Shown piece by piece: positions 55,847 to 64,000 of a DNA stretch of 64,000 nucleotides. The DNA is from Skeletonema tropicum (lineage: Eukaryota > Bacillariophyta > Thalassiosirophyceae > Thalassiosirales > Thalassiosiraceae). The DNA is taken from contig CM074132.1 in assembly GCA_037178625.1 (NCBI GenBank), forward strand, positions 2,728,001 through 2,792,000. Reading direction: 5' to 3'. The first letter of the stretch is position 1. The number at the start of each line of letters is the position of its first letter. The translations under genes were made by a program, and so were the position numbers. Under the pieces are notes generated by a model, which was not told the origin of the DNA, did not search any database, and worked only from the letters and a program-made list of their open reading frames with translations.

Positions 55847-57135
55847 TCAAGCCTCAACAATACGTTCTAGTTCACTAATGGCATCCTTCTCTCTTTCCAC
55901 TTTACTACCAAGCTCAACAATAGTGCCCTCCTCAATCATATTCTTCGCATCCGCATCCGCATCCACATCCACACCCGCACCTGCATCCGCCTCATGATCA
56001 TGACCATTTTCAACATTCACGACGATCCCATCAGCAAAGGCTACCTGAGAAGACCTCCTCTTGGAGATGCTGTTCCGAGCAGAAGTCACAAGAGAAGAAA
56101 GGAAGCTACTCCTCCTTCTCTCGAAAGCTTGGGTGAGAGGAATCCCTTCCTCGAAGTAGCGTAGGAAACGTGGAAACATGTACACTACCAAATTGAAAAA
56201 GCCCTGGAGAGGAAAGAACGTGACAAAGAGTACAATGATGTAGGTTGGGGGCGTTTTCCCCGCAAACTGCATGAGGCGAAAGACCTGCCAAGATGACGCA
56301 GTAAAATATGAAGGGCAACAATTAGATGACGATATGTGGCTGCTTACATCTGAATTGCATCATTTGAACTTACCGATCCGAAAATCCACGTCATGTATAC
56401 ACATCCAACATATAGATACGCTTGATTGCGAATCTTCTTACTTTGCTTTCGCTTCTTCTGCGCAAAACTGGCCGTATACTTGTCAAGTTTCTGCTCTTGC
56501 TTGAGAACATGAAAATAGATGATGAACATGCAAACTGCGAGGAAGATAATGATGGCCCAAGCATCAGCATACAAGAAGGCAAGACGAAAGATACCGTAGT
56601 GGGGGTTGTCGCGTTCAGGATTGTTGGGTGCTGGGGCGATCCAGCAAATCCAGCCAGCACCGTTGTAGAGCTTCAATGCAAGACCTGCAAAGCCTGTTCC
56701 AAAGCCAGCTAGGATAGGGACAGCATGCAAATACTTCTCAATCTTGGACACACGGTTCTCTTTCCACCCTTTGACAATCACAAGTAAATAATAGATTGCC
56801 AAAGAAATATTGTATGTGGGCGTAGTCAACGCAGCGGTTTGATTGAAGAATCCTTGTGCCGTGCATGTCATCGTTGTACCAGCCGCCAAACACGCCTCGC
56901 CTTTGGGGATTGGCCAAGTTGACAAGAAGCACATGAGCGATCCAAAGAAGTCAGACACGCTCATGCCCAGTAACAGGCGGTGGTACGTGAGGCCACGTCG
57001 CCTACGATCACGGAGGACATGCTGGATGATAAATGTGGATGATATGAGGGAGATTAAGCCAGTTACCTTAGGAGCTAGGGCCATTGCCCTCAGCTTGGTA
57101 ATTTGGCATTTGGGATCCGATAACGATACCGGCAT
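55847..57135 (-). CDS. Seven-transmembrane receptor (cAMP-receptor-like GPCR), two exons
   Basis: Exon 1 is 57135-56374 and exon 2 56284-55847, with an 89-nt GT-AG intron, phase 0, giving 399 aa. Hydrophobic helices occur at about 22-41 (APKVTGLISLISSTFII), 50-70 (LLLGMSVSDFFGSLMCFLST), 100-122, 137-155 and 186-211 (LFLADAW-type), with one after the Lys-rich third loop (YLYVGCVYMTWIFGSVFRLM). The last is IIVLFVTFFPLQGFFNLVVY, whose PLQGFFN signature is typical of TM7 in cAMP-receptor/GCR2-like GPCRs. Cys 81 and Cys 90 near TM3 may form the extracellular disulfide. The basic loop KQEQKLDKYTASFAQKKRKQ fits G-protein coupling. The cytoplasmic tail is acidic with an Asp/Ala repeat (DADAGAGVDVDADAD). 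Ligand unknown. Confidence 0.82.
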
Positions 57136-58465
57136 GATGATTGGCTAGTGCTTTTTTGTTCTTGACTATGCGGTGCTGACGGAAGAAGAAGATTCCAACA
57201 GATTCAATAATGCTCTTGATTAATTGATAGAGCGGCTGTTATAGGAAGGGATGGTAGTGAATATTTTTAACAAAACCAATGGAAGTATCGCATCTAATCA
57301 CAGTCGACTGCTTTGTGCTTTGTTGGAGGTTTATGAGTTGTCATGAGTTTTGAGTTTTGCTTTTCGTAGAAAGAAATATTTAACTACGCACGTGTTGGGT
57401 GGACGTGACACGTGACATCAGTCGCGGTGAATCTTCGATAAATGGAGTCCTCTTTCAGGGACTCGTGCTAGTTCCCGTGATTATAAAGCTATGATGTGGT
57501 GTCTGAAGATCCTGTAAGGTCATACCCCGTGGTCATACTGATGTCCGCGGTCGTCTCTTCTTTTCTTTGATTGATCGCAGTCTGTCTCATCTCACAACTC
57601 ATACTTATGCTCCTCTCGATTTGATGCATCCACGAAAATGGAGACTTAATCGCAAAGAGGAATCTCACGGATGGAAGATGGCACCAAAGAAAATAGCTCA
57701 AAATCTATCATAAGTTCGCCCCGACAACATTATTTGGTTTTGAAATTGAAAGTGAAAGTGATTAATGTTTCCTTGAGCTTGAGTTGATGTGGTGGTGGTA
57801 GCAGGATAGCAGGATAGCAGGATGGCAGTGGCAGTGGCAGTGTGGCGTTGATGATCATGATGTGCTAGAGAGAGATAGAGAGAGAAGAGAGAGAGCCTAG
57901 AGAGAGCTCACATGCCTTTCCAAGCTGTGTTTTGGGAAGCTTCAAACAGGTATGAATGAAAGGAGAAGATCACGCACACAGAGTGTAAGAAAGAGCGAGA
58001 GAAGAAGAGCAAAAGATGATAGCACACTTTCAACCATAAAACATCCAACATAAAGATCTGAAAAATTAAGTACTGTGAAACGAGTAAAAGAAGTACTTAT
58101 TGATTCTAAGATACTTCGACCCAAGTGCCAAGAGTACCTAGAATCCCTCCAAAGTCCAAAGCTCAACTCCACATGGCATTCTCCCGCTCAAAAACTCATC
58201 GTGGTCTTCATCAAACCCCGCCCATCAGAAATCCTAACTCTACTCCTACACACCTACTCCCAAGATCCGAGATCCAAGATGATCCACTTCCTCCAACAGT
58301 TCAGCCTCGACTGCTGCACCAAAGCTTTGCCATCCACGAACGTTGACCAACCCACACCCAGCAGGCCACAAGGGCGTAGGTCTCGGGTTCAAGGTCTCGG
58401 GAATCCCAATTCAAGCGCCCCCCCCCCTTGCCTGGTTTGAATAAAAAATCCATTTATCCAATAGC
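57136..58465. other. Gene-free stretch with simple repeats
   Basis: Simple repeats occupy 57790-57900: GGATAGCA units, GGCAGT units and an AGAGAG tract. A plus-strand frame at 58075-58440 lacks an early ATG and has no recognised domain; it ends in a poly-C tract. I do not call a gene. Confidence 0.5.
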
Positions 58466-59539
58466 AGGAGGGGTGGCCTCGTACGTAGAACCATACTAAT
58501 TCCGCTAAGTAACCAAGTTGTCAGCCACGAGACATCGGACAGTTACTCCTGTAACCATTTTTGCTAATAGTGTGGCAGCCACGAGACATCTGAGAGTTAC
58601 ACATGTAACGATTTGGCTGACAAGTTTCCCGAGCCACCACCACCGACCATCAAATAAAAATAATAGTGTCCATGAGAGAGAGATTCACCATGGAACATTA
58701 AATAGACAACATAGATCATCAACAATATGTCGTCAAACAAAATGAAGTATGATGAATGGGCTGACAAGCAGCGTAAAGAGAGAGGGGACACAGTAGAAGT
58801 AGGCTCGAAACGATTGAGGAAGGTAAATCCACAGTATGATTGTTTCCACTTCAATAGAAGAGTTGCAGGATTGTGTACTGACTGCAAGTGCAAGCCTTGC
58901 TTGCACAGAACATGTTATGGGTTCTACAAGCAAAGAAAGGAAAGTGAAATCATTGGTGCAGCGTTGGATAGCTTCTCCGCCCGAACGTATTAAATCAAAT
59001 GAAGATGGTGAAGTAGTTGCTGAGGATATTCTCATCGAGAGGGATGTTGTTATTATTGCAAACGTGAAGATTGGAAATGGAGCAAACGCTACTACGGTGC
59101 AACGACCATTTCGTGTCATGGTGATTCATGATAAACATTACAACAAGTGGATGATAAGTCAATCGTCTAGTAAGAAGTGGGGGAAAGAAGCAAAGCCATA
59201 CAAGGTAGACATTCGAATGCTCCGGAAGAATGAAGTTGGTGAGTATGAAGATGTCGAATTATATGATGCAGATTACAACAAGGAAGAGGTTGCAAAGCGT
59301 ATTGGAGAGAATTTGATTCTCGATGTAGTTGGAAAGTTGCATGTAATTGGTTGAGTTCATTAATAATGGGGTTATTTCATGTTAGACTTTTCGTAGAGGT
59401 TCAGCCTCCCTACCCATGTAACCCGATGTTACAGATCCTAGTACAAGTTTACGTAGGAATTAAATTCCTACGTCATCAGCGAGGAAGCCAGCAGTTACAC
59501 ATGTAACGATTTCGCGGACAGGTTGAGGCCACCCCTCCT
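58466..59539 (+). mobile_element. 1,074-bp DNA transposon with 15-bp TIRs, 8-bp TSD and cargo frame
   Basis: The ends are AGGAGGGGTGGCCTC (58466-58480) and its exact complement (59525-59539). Perfect 8-bp target-site duplications CCAATAGC lie at 58458-58465 and 59540-59547. Near both ends the word GTTACACATGTAACGATTT recurs (about 58594 and 59492), with a related GTTACTCCTGTAACC near 58541, as expected for sub-terminal binding sites. An 8-bp TSD suggests hAT, P or Merlin. The AGGAGG terminus is not typical of hAT, so the superfamily stays open. Confidence 0.88.
58727..59354 (+). pseudogene. Unknown Cys-rich gene carried by the transposon, two frames
   Basis: Starting at the ATG at 58727 (MSSNKMKYDEWADKQRKERG), the frame has a Cys/His cluster C-FHFNRR-x4-C-x2-C-x-C-x2-C-x-H-x2-C that looks metal-binding. 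It stops at about 58993. A second frame, one base over, is open from about 58930 to 59354 and reads SNEDGEVVAEDILIERDVVI, then RPFRVMVIHDKHYNKWMIS and VAKRIGENLILDVVGKLHVI. The two probably formed one protein of about 208 aa, now frameshifted or joined by an intron I cannot define. It has no transposase motif that I recognise. It may be a passenger gene of a non-autonomous element. Confidence 0.5.
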
Positions 59540-59712
59540 CCAATAGCGCTACGTACCTCAAGAGTGAATGAGGGGGCATGAAATTTTGACTACTTTTATG
59601 CTACAGGTATGATCTAGATTTTTAGGGGGTTGAGTTCAGCTTTTGCAAGTCGAATTTTAATATCAGGCTGATGGAGACAAGTAAGGTATCGATAAGATCC
59701 TAACCGTAGTCC

Positions 59713-59809
59713 AATTTTCACCTCCATTTGGAGGAAAAAATCGATTTTGCCTCCATCCAACCGCGCTCCACCTCAAAATTTTTTGCTCCCATTTGGAGGT
59801 GAAAATCGT
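59713..59809. repeat. Inverted TTTTCACCTCCATTTGG repeat
   Basis: The left arm near 59714-59735 (ATTTTCACCTCCATTTGGAG) and right arm near 59788-59809 (CCATTTGGAGGTGAAAATCG) are inverted, about 97 bp end to end. Related CACCTCCATTT words recur at 60980, 61222 and 62806, so this is a dispersed MITE-like family. Confidence 0.6.
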
Positions 59810-61221
59810 CTCGGCGGAGTGCAGCCATTACTAAACCAATACTACGCCGATCTCCTCCGTTCAAAGACCAATATTATTCCATTTGCTTAGTTTAGAGTGC
59901 ATCTGCAACTTGGGTTGGTCACAATCCATCCACTCGCCGAGATAGTAGGGGTGTCAAATCAGTTGCATCGGTGTCGGTGGGCGGCTCACGAGGCGATTTT
60001 GAATCAAAAATTCACACATCTCACAAAAAGCATCCCCACCATGACGCATCACATGGCATTATTGGCCATGAATGAACAATAGCAACAACTCCAACGTACT
60101 CTCTACCCCAAAATTTTGTGCTGAATCCATTTTTGAGGTCGGCGGGGCCTGAATATCAACGGATACGGCAGTGTAACGACGTGAACACAATACATGTAAA
60201 ATCAACACATTCGACATCACCAGAACCAGCCTCATATATTCACACCGACGCAAATACGATTCCACCACGCAATAATAACCGATACTATATACCTATACCG
60301 AAGTCATGGTGACTTGGTGGTCGCTGCATTGCACAGAGAATTTAGAGCATCACGTATTCGCTGCGCAGCGGCATGTGTATGGAGAGCATGCCGATCACCA
60401 ACTTGGCCGCTGTGTGTGGGGCAACAATCGATGCAATGGAGTCATCAAACGTCACCCCTCGTCCCTGCCATATAGTAAGTGGCAAATGGTGTGATATTCC
60501 TGGTTTATAATCCGATAGACCTTCCCCAAACACTATGTTAAGGAATTGAGTTCATAACAATCAAAAATAGGGCACATCATAATAAAATAGAGAGGAATTA
60601 ATCATTTTAAGTAGCTCAAGATTACCCAAAACCGTCATGTATATGTGTTGAGTGAAATGGATGGGTATTATTCTGTGTATCATTCCTGACATGGCCAAAG
60701 TAGAGGTTAATTGATTGTAATATGATGATTTTTTGCACTTAATGGTGCGTATTATTTCTCTTCACAGACGATGATATCAAGCAATCCCCGTTAGGAACAT
60801 CTAGCCGATGGTATTAACTTCGGGATATTAATCACAGTATAGCGAATGTGTGTGGCGTTAGGGTTGTAGGAGCAGAGGTCATCATGGAGAGCATCCTTTT
60901 GAGCTCTTGAGGCGGGAGGGAAAAAGGCAGAGTGAAGGGGCCTCTGTAGAATATTGACGTAGGAATCAATTCATTTTTTTCACCTCCATTTGGGAGCAAA
61001 AAATCAGCCAATTTTGTTGAAGTCAAAAACACGTCGATCGTCGATCATGATCATGCCATGCCCTACCCTACCAAAGGCACTTATGGCACAAAAAGGCCAA
61101 ATATGAACTCAAACATTTTAGGCGATGGTATTAGCCAAAATTTGATGTGCCGGCACGAGCTATAAGTCCACTGGAACCCTCCATACTAATGTGCTGAAAA
61201 GTGCTATTTTTGCTCCCATTT
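59810..61221. other. Gene-free stretch
   Basis: 1.4 kb with no supported gene. Short frames at 59897-60533 lack motifs. It contains one CACCTCCATTTGGGAGC repeat word near 60981. Confidence 0.5.
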
Positions 61222-61669
61222 TCACCTCCATTTTGGGCTGGATTACGGCTAATGGCCAAGGGATGAAGATTACCACTGCAGCAAGGTCAAACACCTTTTC
61301 TAGTTTCTGTGTTATTGAGGGTCGACTGAGGAAGCCATCATTTTTCACCATGCTATGGTATGTGAGTAAGTACCGTATGTACGTAGGAATTAGTAAACGG
61401 TACTGGTTTGATCGGAAGCCACACTCGATTGACTCGACTCGACAAAGTTAAATAATCGTAGGTGCTCGATCGCTTGCAAATTCATTATTGCAATGGATAT
61501 GTAAGTACGTACAGCTGAGTCGCTGTGAAGGGTTATGTGGGGTTAATCCAAGGAATGGAAAGAAGGTAGGGATGGACGGAGCGAGAGACACAAGACACTA
61601 AAGAAGGGTGTGACAAACTGAATCGTACCAACATTCAGAATCAATGACGCACAGTGAAAATTATCAATA
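61222..61669 (+). repeat. 448-bp direct repeat, copy 1 (copy 2 at 62805-63249)
   Basis: It starts TCACCTCCATTTTGGGCTGG and ends GTGAAAATTATCAATA. Copy 2 differs by a 4-bp deletion and a 1-bp insertion plus few or no substitutions. The two copies bracket the second small-gene copy; the end of the repeat is also the 5' flank of that gene in its first copy at 3875. Confidence 0.92.
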
Positions 61670-62803
61670 GATATTCATTTGTCAATCAGGTAATGACTTT
61701 GACTTCGCCGTTACCACATACAGAACACGATTAAAATAGACTAATATCATCCGAGCTAGCGTCATGTTCAGGTCCTTCATTCCTAGATAATTGTAGATAA
61801 TTTCGCCCCTGGAGGGCCAACCATGACGTACTTTAAGATTTCCGTTAATTTTTCTTAGGAGTGTTGACGCACCGAGGCGAGAAGCAACTAACACGCACCA
61901 CTTCCTCCTCCCGGAACGCAGAATCAATCAACTCGACAAGGAATGGCACACAACTCAACAACATCACTTTCTGTTTTACTCAAGATGAAGACAACAACAA
62001 GCAAAAAGGTTCGTTTCTCCAGTAGAAGCCTCATGTCCGTCCGTCGTGAAGAATCTCTCGGTCGGCCCAGAGGCATCGAAACTTTGGTACTCCCAAGCAG
62101 AAACTGATATTTTCAAGGCGTGGCACTTTCATCGAGTTCGTGAAGTCCGCTCGCAACTGAGAGATCACAGCGCTCTCCTCGACGAAGAATGCGTTACTAT
62201 CAACGCTGCTGCAATTCTTGGTCTCGAGAAGTATCTCAGCCCCGAGCTAACAGATGAGTACGAGAATAGACGGGACGCCCTACAAAGGGCCGTCTTATCA
62301 GAGCATCACTGGCATCGAGCCTTGCGGATTCCACATTCAGCAAGACTGGCCATGATATCGGCACAGCATTCACAATGGGCGAGAGAACGAGCACGTGCAG
62401 CTGCTTTATTTCTAGAGCAAGATGTTATGCGAGACGTTAAAGAAATGAACCCCCCAGCGACGACGCCCCGTCGCTGTTCGATGCCTCGTCTTGAAGGGGC
62501 TGATGCTGCTGCGGAGGAGCACGAGGCACACCGTTACCAGCGACGATGGAGCAGTGTCTCTTGGAGCACAATTCTAAAGAATAGCGTTTAAGTTGCGCAC
62601 CATAAGTTGTGATGGTCCATGTATTACAAACACATGCTAGAGCGACAAGCGACAGACGACACGAAATATTAGATGTCTTCCCACGTTAATGCAATTATAA
62701 CAAGATAATGTACTTGAGTGATTATGTGTCTTCAATCGTCTACGATATAATAGCAGTAGACCAAACTCTCAACAAACCCTTGTTAGTTAGATGATGCAAC
62801 ATG
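61540..62803 (+). repeat. Duplicated block, copy 2 (copy 1 at 3875-5047)
   Basis: Same block as at 3875-5047, with extra sequence of about 100 bp at 61720-61850 (5' side of the gene). The homology stops at GATGCAACATG, and the next base begins the second 445-bp direct repeat, marking a clean junction. Confidence 0.85.
61985..62591 (+). pseudogene. Second copy of the 200-aa family gene, broken by a 4-bp tandem duplication
   Basis: It aligns base for base with 4233-4835. After the ATG at 61985 (MKTTTSKKVRFSSRSLMS) a duplicated GTCC (GTCCGTCCGTCG versus GTCCGTCG in copy 1, about 62036-62044) shifts the frame, so the conserved domain has no in-frame ATG before the internal MISAQHS. The rest of the domain is intact and almost identical to copy 1 (differences include V/A and S/P), so the lesion is very recent. 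It is a pseudogene unless translation starts at a non-AUG codon or the insertion is an assembly error. Confidence 0.8.
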
Positions 62804-62804
62804 A

Positions 62805-63249
62805 TCACCTCCATTTTGGGCTGGATTACGGCTAATGGCCAAGGGATGAAGATTACCACTGCAGCAAGGTCAAACACCTTTTCTAGTTTCTGTGTTATTG
62901 AGGGTCGTACTGAGGAAGCCATCATTTTTCACCATGCTATGGTATGTGAGTAAGTACCGTATGTACGTAGGAATTAGTAAACGGTACTGGTTTGATCGGA
63001 AGCCACACTCGATTGACTCGACTCGACAAAGTTAAATAATCGTAGGTGCTCGATCGCTTGCAAATTCATTATTGCAATGGATAAGTACGTACAGCTGAGT
63101 CGCTGTGAAGGGTTATGTGGGGTTAATCCAAGGAATGGAAAGAAGGTAGGGATGGACGGAGCGAGAGACACAAGACACTAAAGAAGGGTGTGACAAACTG
63201 AATCGTACCAACATTCAGAATCAATGACGCACAGTGAAAATTATCAATA
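62805..63249 (+). repeat. 445-bp direct repeat, copy 2
   Basis: Near-identical to 61222-61669. After ATCAATA the sequence diverges from the gene-proximal flank of copy 1 into unrelated DNA, as if a second tandem unit were truncated here. Confidence 0.92.
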
Positions 63250-63721
63250 CTTACTTCGGTGCGGGATAAATCGGCTTCCCAAAAAAAAATTTAAAGCTAG
63301 GCGCGCATGTTCACTGTAGGTCACATATTTTCCATACTAACTTAAAAAACATGTATTTTAAACTGACGAGGCCTTGAGTGTGGATGAGAACTCCTCCATC
63401 AGCACCCGGCACCTCGCTGTACTCACCATGATCGACAGGCCCAATAGGGCCTTCATTGACAGCCCCAGAGTTGTTGCCGACTCCAAACCAAAGGTACCTT
63501 CTGTCAGCGGACTACAGCAGCAGAGCATATTGTGTTGTCGGTTTATGAAATAAAGTTTTTGCCTCCTTAATTCGCATAACTTTGTGCGTGCAGCGCTGAC
63601 CGATGAAGTGCCTCTACTTCTGATTACTCCTTCAGAGTTCAGATACACGATGATAATAGATGTGATTTCTTCGTAAATCTATATCGATTATTTATTTATT
63701 CCTATTTTTCCGTGTATAGAA
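63250..63721. other. Intergenic, nothing supported
   Basis: A minus-strand frame of 96 codons (63358-63648) has no motif. The region is the 3' flank of the gene at the window edge. Confidence 0.45.
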
Positions 63722-64000
63722 TTATTCGTCATTGGTCGGATACTCAATTGCACTCATGTCTTCAAAAGCCTTACCAAACTTGTTGTACCTCTCCTTCTCT
63801 TCATCGGTGAAGTTGTCGTAGTCTGTGTCATCAACGTCACCTGCAATGATTTGTAGCTCATCAAAGTCAAGATATTCACTGATGTCGTAATCATCAACAT
63901 TTGGAAGATCGTACTTTAGCTTCTTCATCTTGTCTATATCGACTCCTTCAATCACCTCGCACACCTTGACACCGACCACCTTCCGACTTGGAGCTTCCAT
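63722..64000 (-). CDS. Acidic protein, possibly partial at the window edge
   Basis: The frame is open from the very last base (an ATG at 64000-63998) to the stop at 63722, at least 92 aa. It begins MEAPSRKVVGVKVCEVIEG and is then strongly acidic (DLPNVDDYDISEYLDFDEL, DVDDTDYDNFTDEEKERYNK). The ATG may be internal, since upstream sequence lies outside the window. No family recognised. The acidic composition and lack of stops suggest a genuine C-terminal exon. Confidence 0.5.
   Translation of the reverse strand: MEAPSRKVVGVKVCEVIEGVDIDKMKKLKYDLPNVDDYDISEYLDFDELQIIAGDVDDTDYDNFTDEEKERYNKFGKAFEDMSAIEYPTNDE

Noticed and set aside
58075..58440. Plus-strand open frame of about 120 codons
   Set aside because: No early ATG, no recognised motif, ends in a poly-C tract, and other frames are equally open.
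61222..63249. LTR-type element around the small gene
   Set aside because: The repeats lack TG...CA ends, the interior has no RT or integrase, and the gene block exists elsewhere without these repeats complete on both sides.

Overview
This window is nuclear DNA of a stramenopile alga, most likely a diatom. The evidence is compact genes with a few short GT-AG introns (about 44-120 nt, donors mostly GTAAGT or GTGAGT), proteins with Ser/Thr/Asp low-complexity stretches, a possible ASAF-like plastid-targeting presequence, an AAA_16 ATPase of a type common in diatoms, a J-domain retroelement tail of a kind I associate with diatom genomes, and gene islands separated by long repeat-rich spacers. I cannot name the species from sequence alone.

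Layout. 1-5 kb is a repeat field: a decayed non-LTR retroelement with an endonuclease fragment and a J-domain-like tail, a foldback MITE, and copy 1 of a small gene family. 6.2-7.3 kb holds a secreted trypsin with an Asp/Tyr-rich repetitive tail. 7.7-22.4 kb is one very large seven-exon gene on the minus strand, a UBR4/BIG-type protein (4,733 aa by my splice model) that ends before the region where family members carry their catalytic C-terminal module. 22.8-24.6 kb holds two divergently arranged broken enzyme genes, an FAD-dependent monooxygenase relic and a short-chain dehydrogenase relic. 24.8-31.0 kb is a gene island: a secreted FN3-like protein, an alpha/beta hydrolase, and a six-exon AAA/STAND ATPase that carries one apparent frameshift.

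31-37 kb is mostly non-coding and contains two DNA transposons with perfect 8-bp target-site duplications. The larger one keeps a C-terminal hAT-transposase-like fragment. 37.5-38.9 kb encodes a secreted Cys-rich protein with a recent 136-aa internal duplication. 41.3-46.3 kb holds poorly conserved or broken genes, and 46.6-48.5 kb a retroelement RNase H relic between 400-bp direct repeats. 49-57 kb is the second gene island: a membrane RING-H2 protein, an ankyrin/HEAT protein and a seven-helix receptor. 58.5-59.5 kb is a third element with an 8-bp TSD, carrying an unknown gene. 61.2-63.2 kb is a partial tandem array with a pseudogenised second copy of the small gene from 4.2 kb. The window ends inside or at the start of an acidic protein gene.

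No operon logic applies. Functional themes are ubiquitin signalling (UBR4-like, RING-H2), membrane and ATPase-type signalling (GPCR, STAND ATPase) and secretion (trypsin, FN3-like, Cys-rich protein). No tRNA, rRNA or CRISPR array was found. Splice models are read by eye from consensus sites and frame continuity, with no transcript support.
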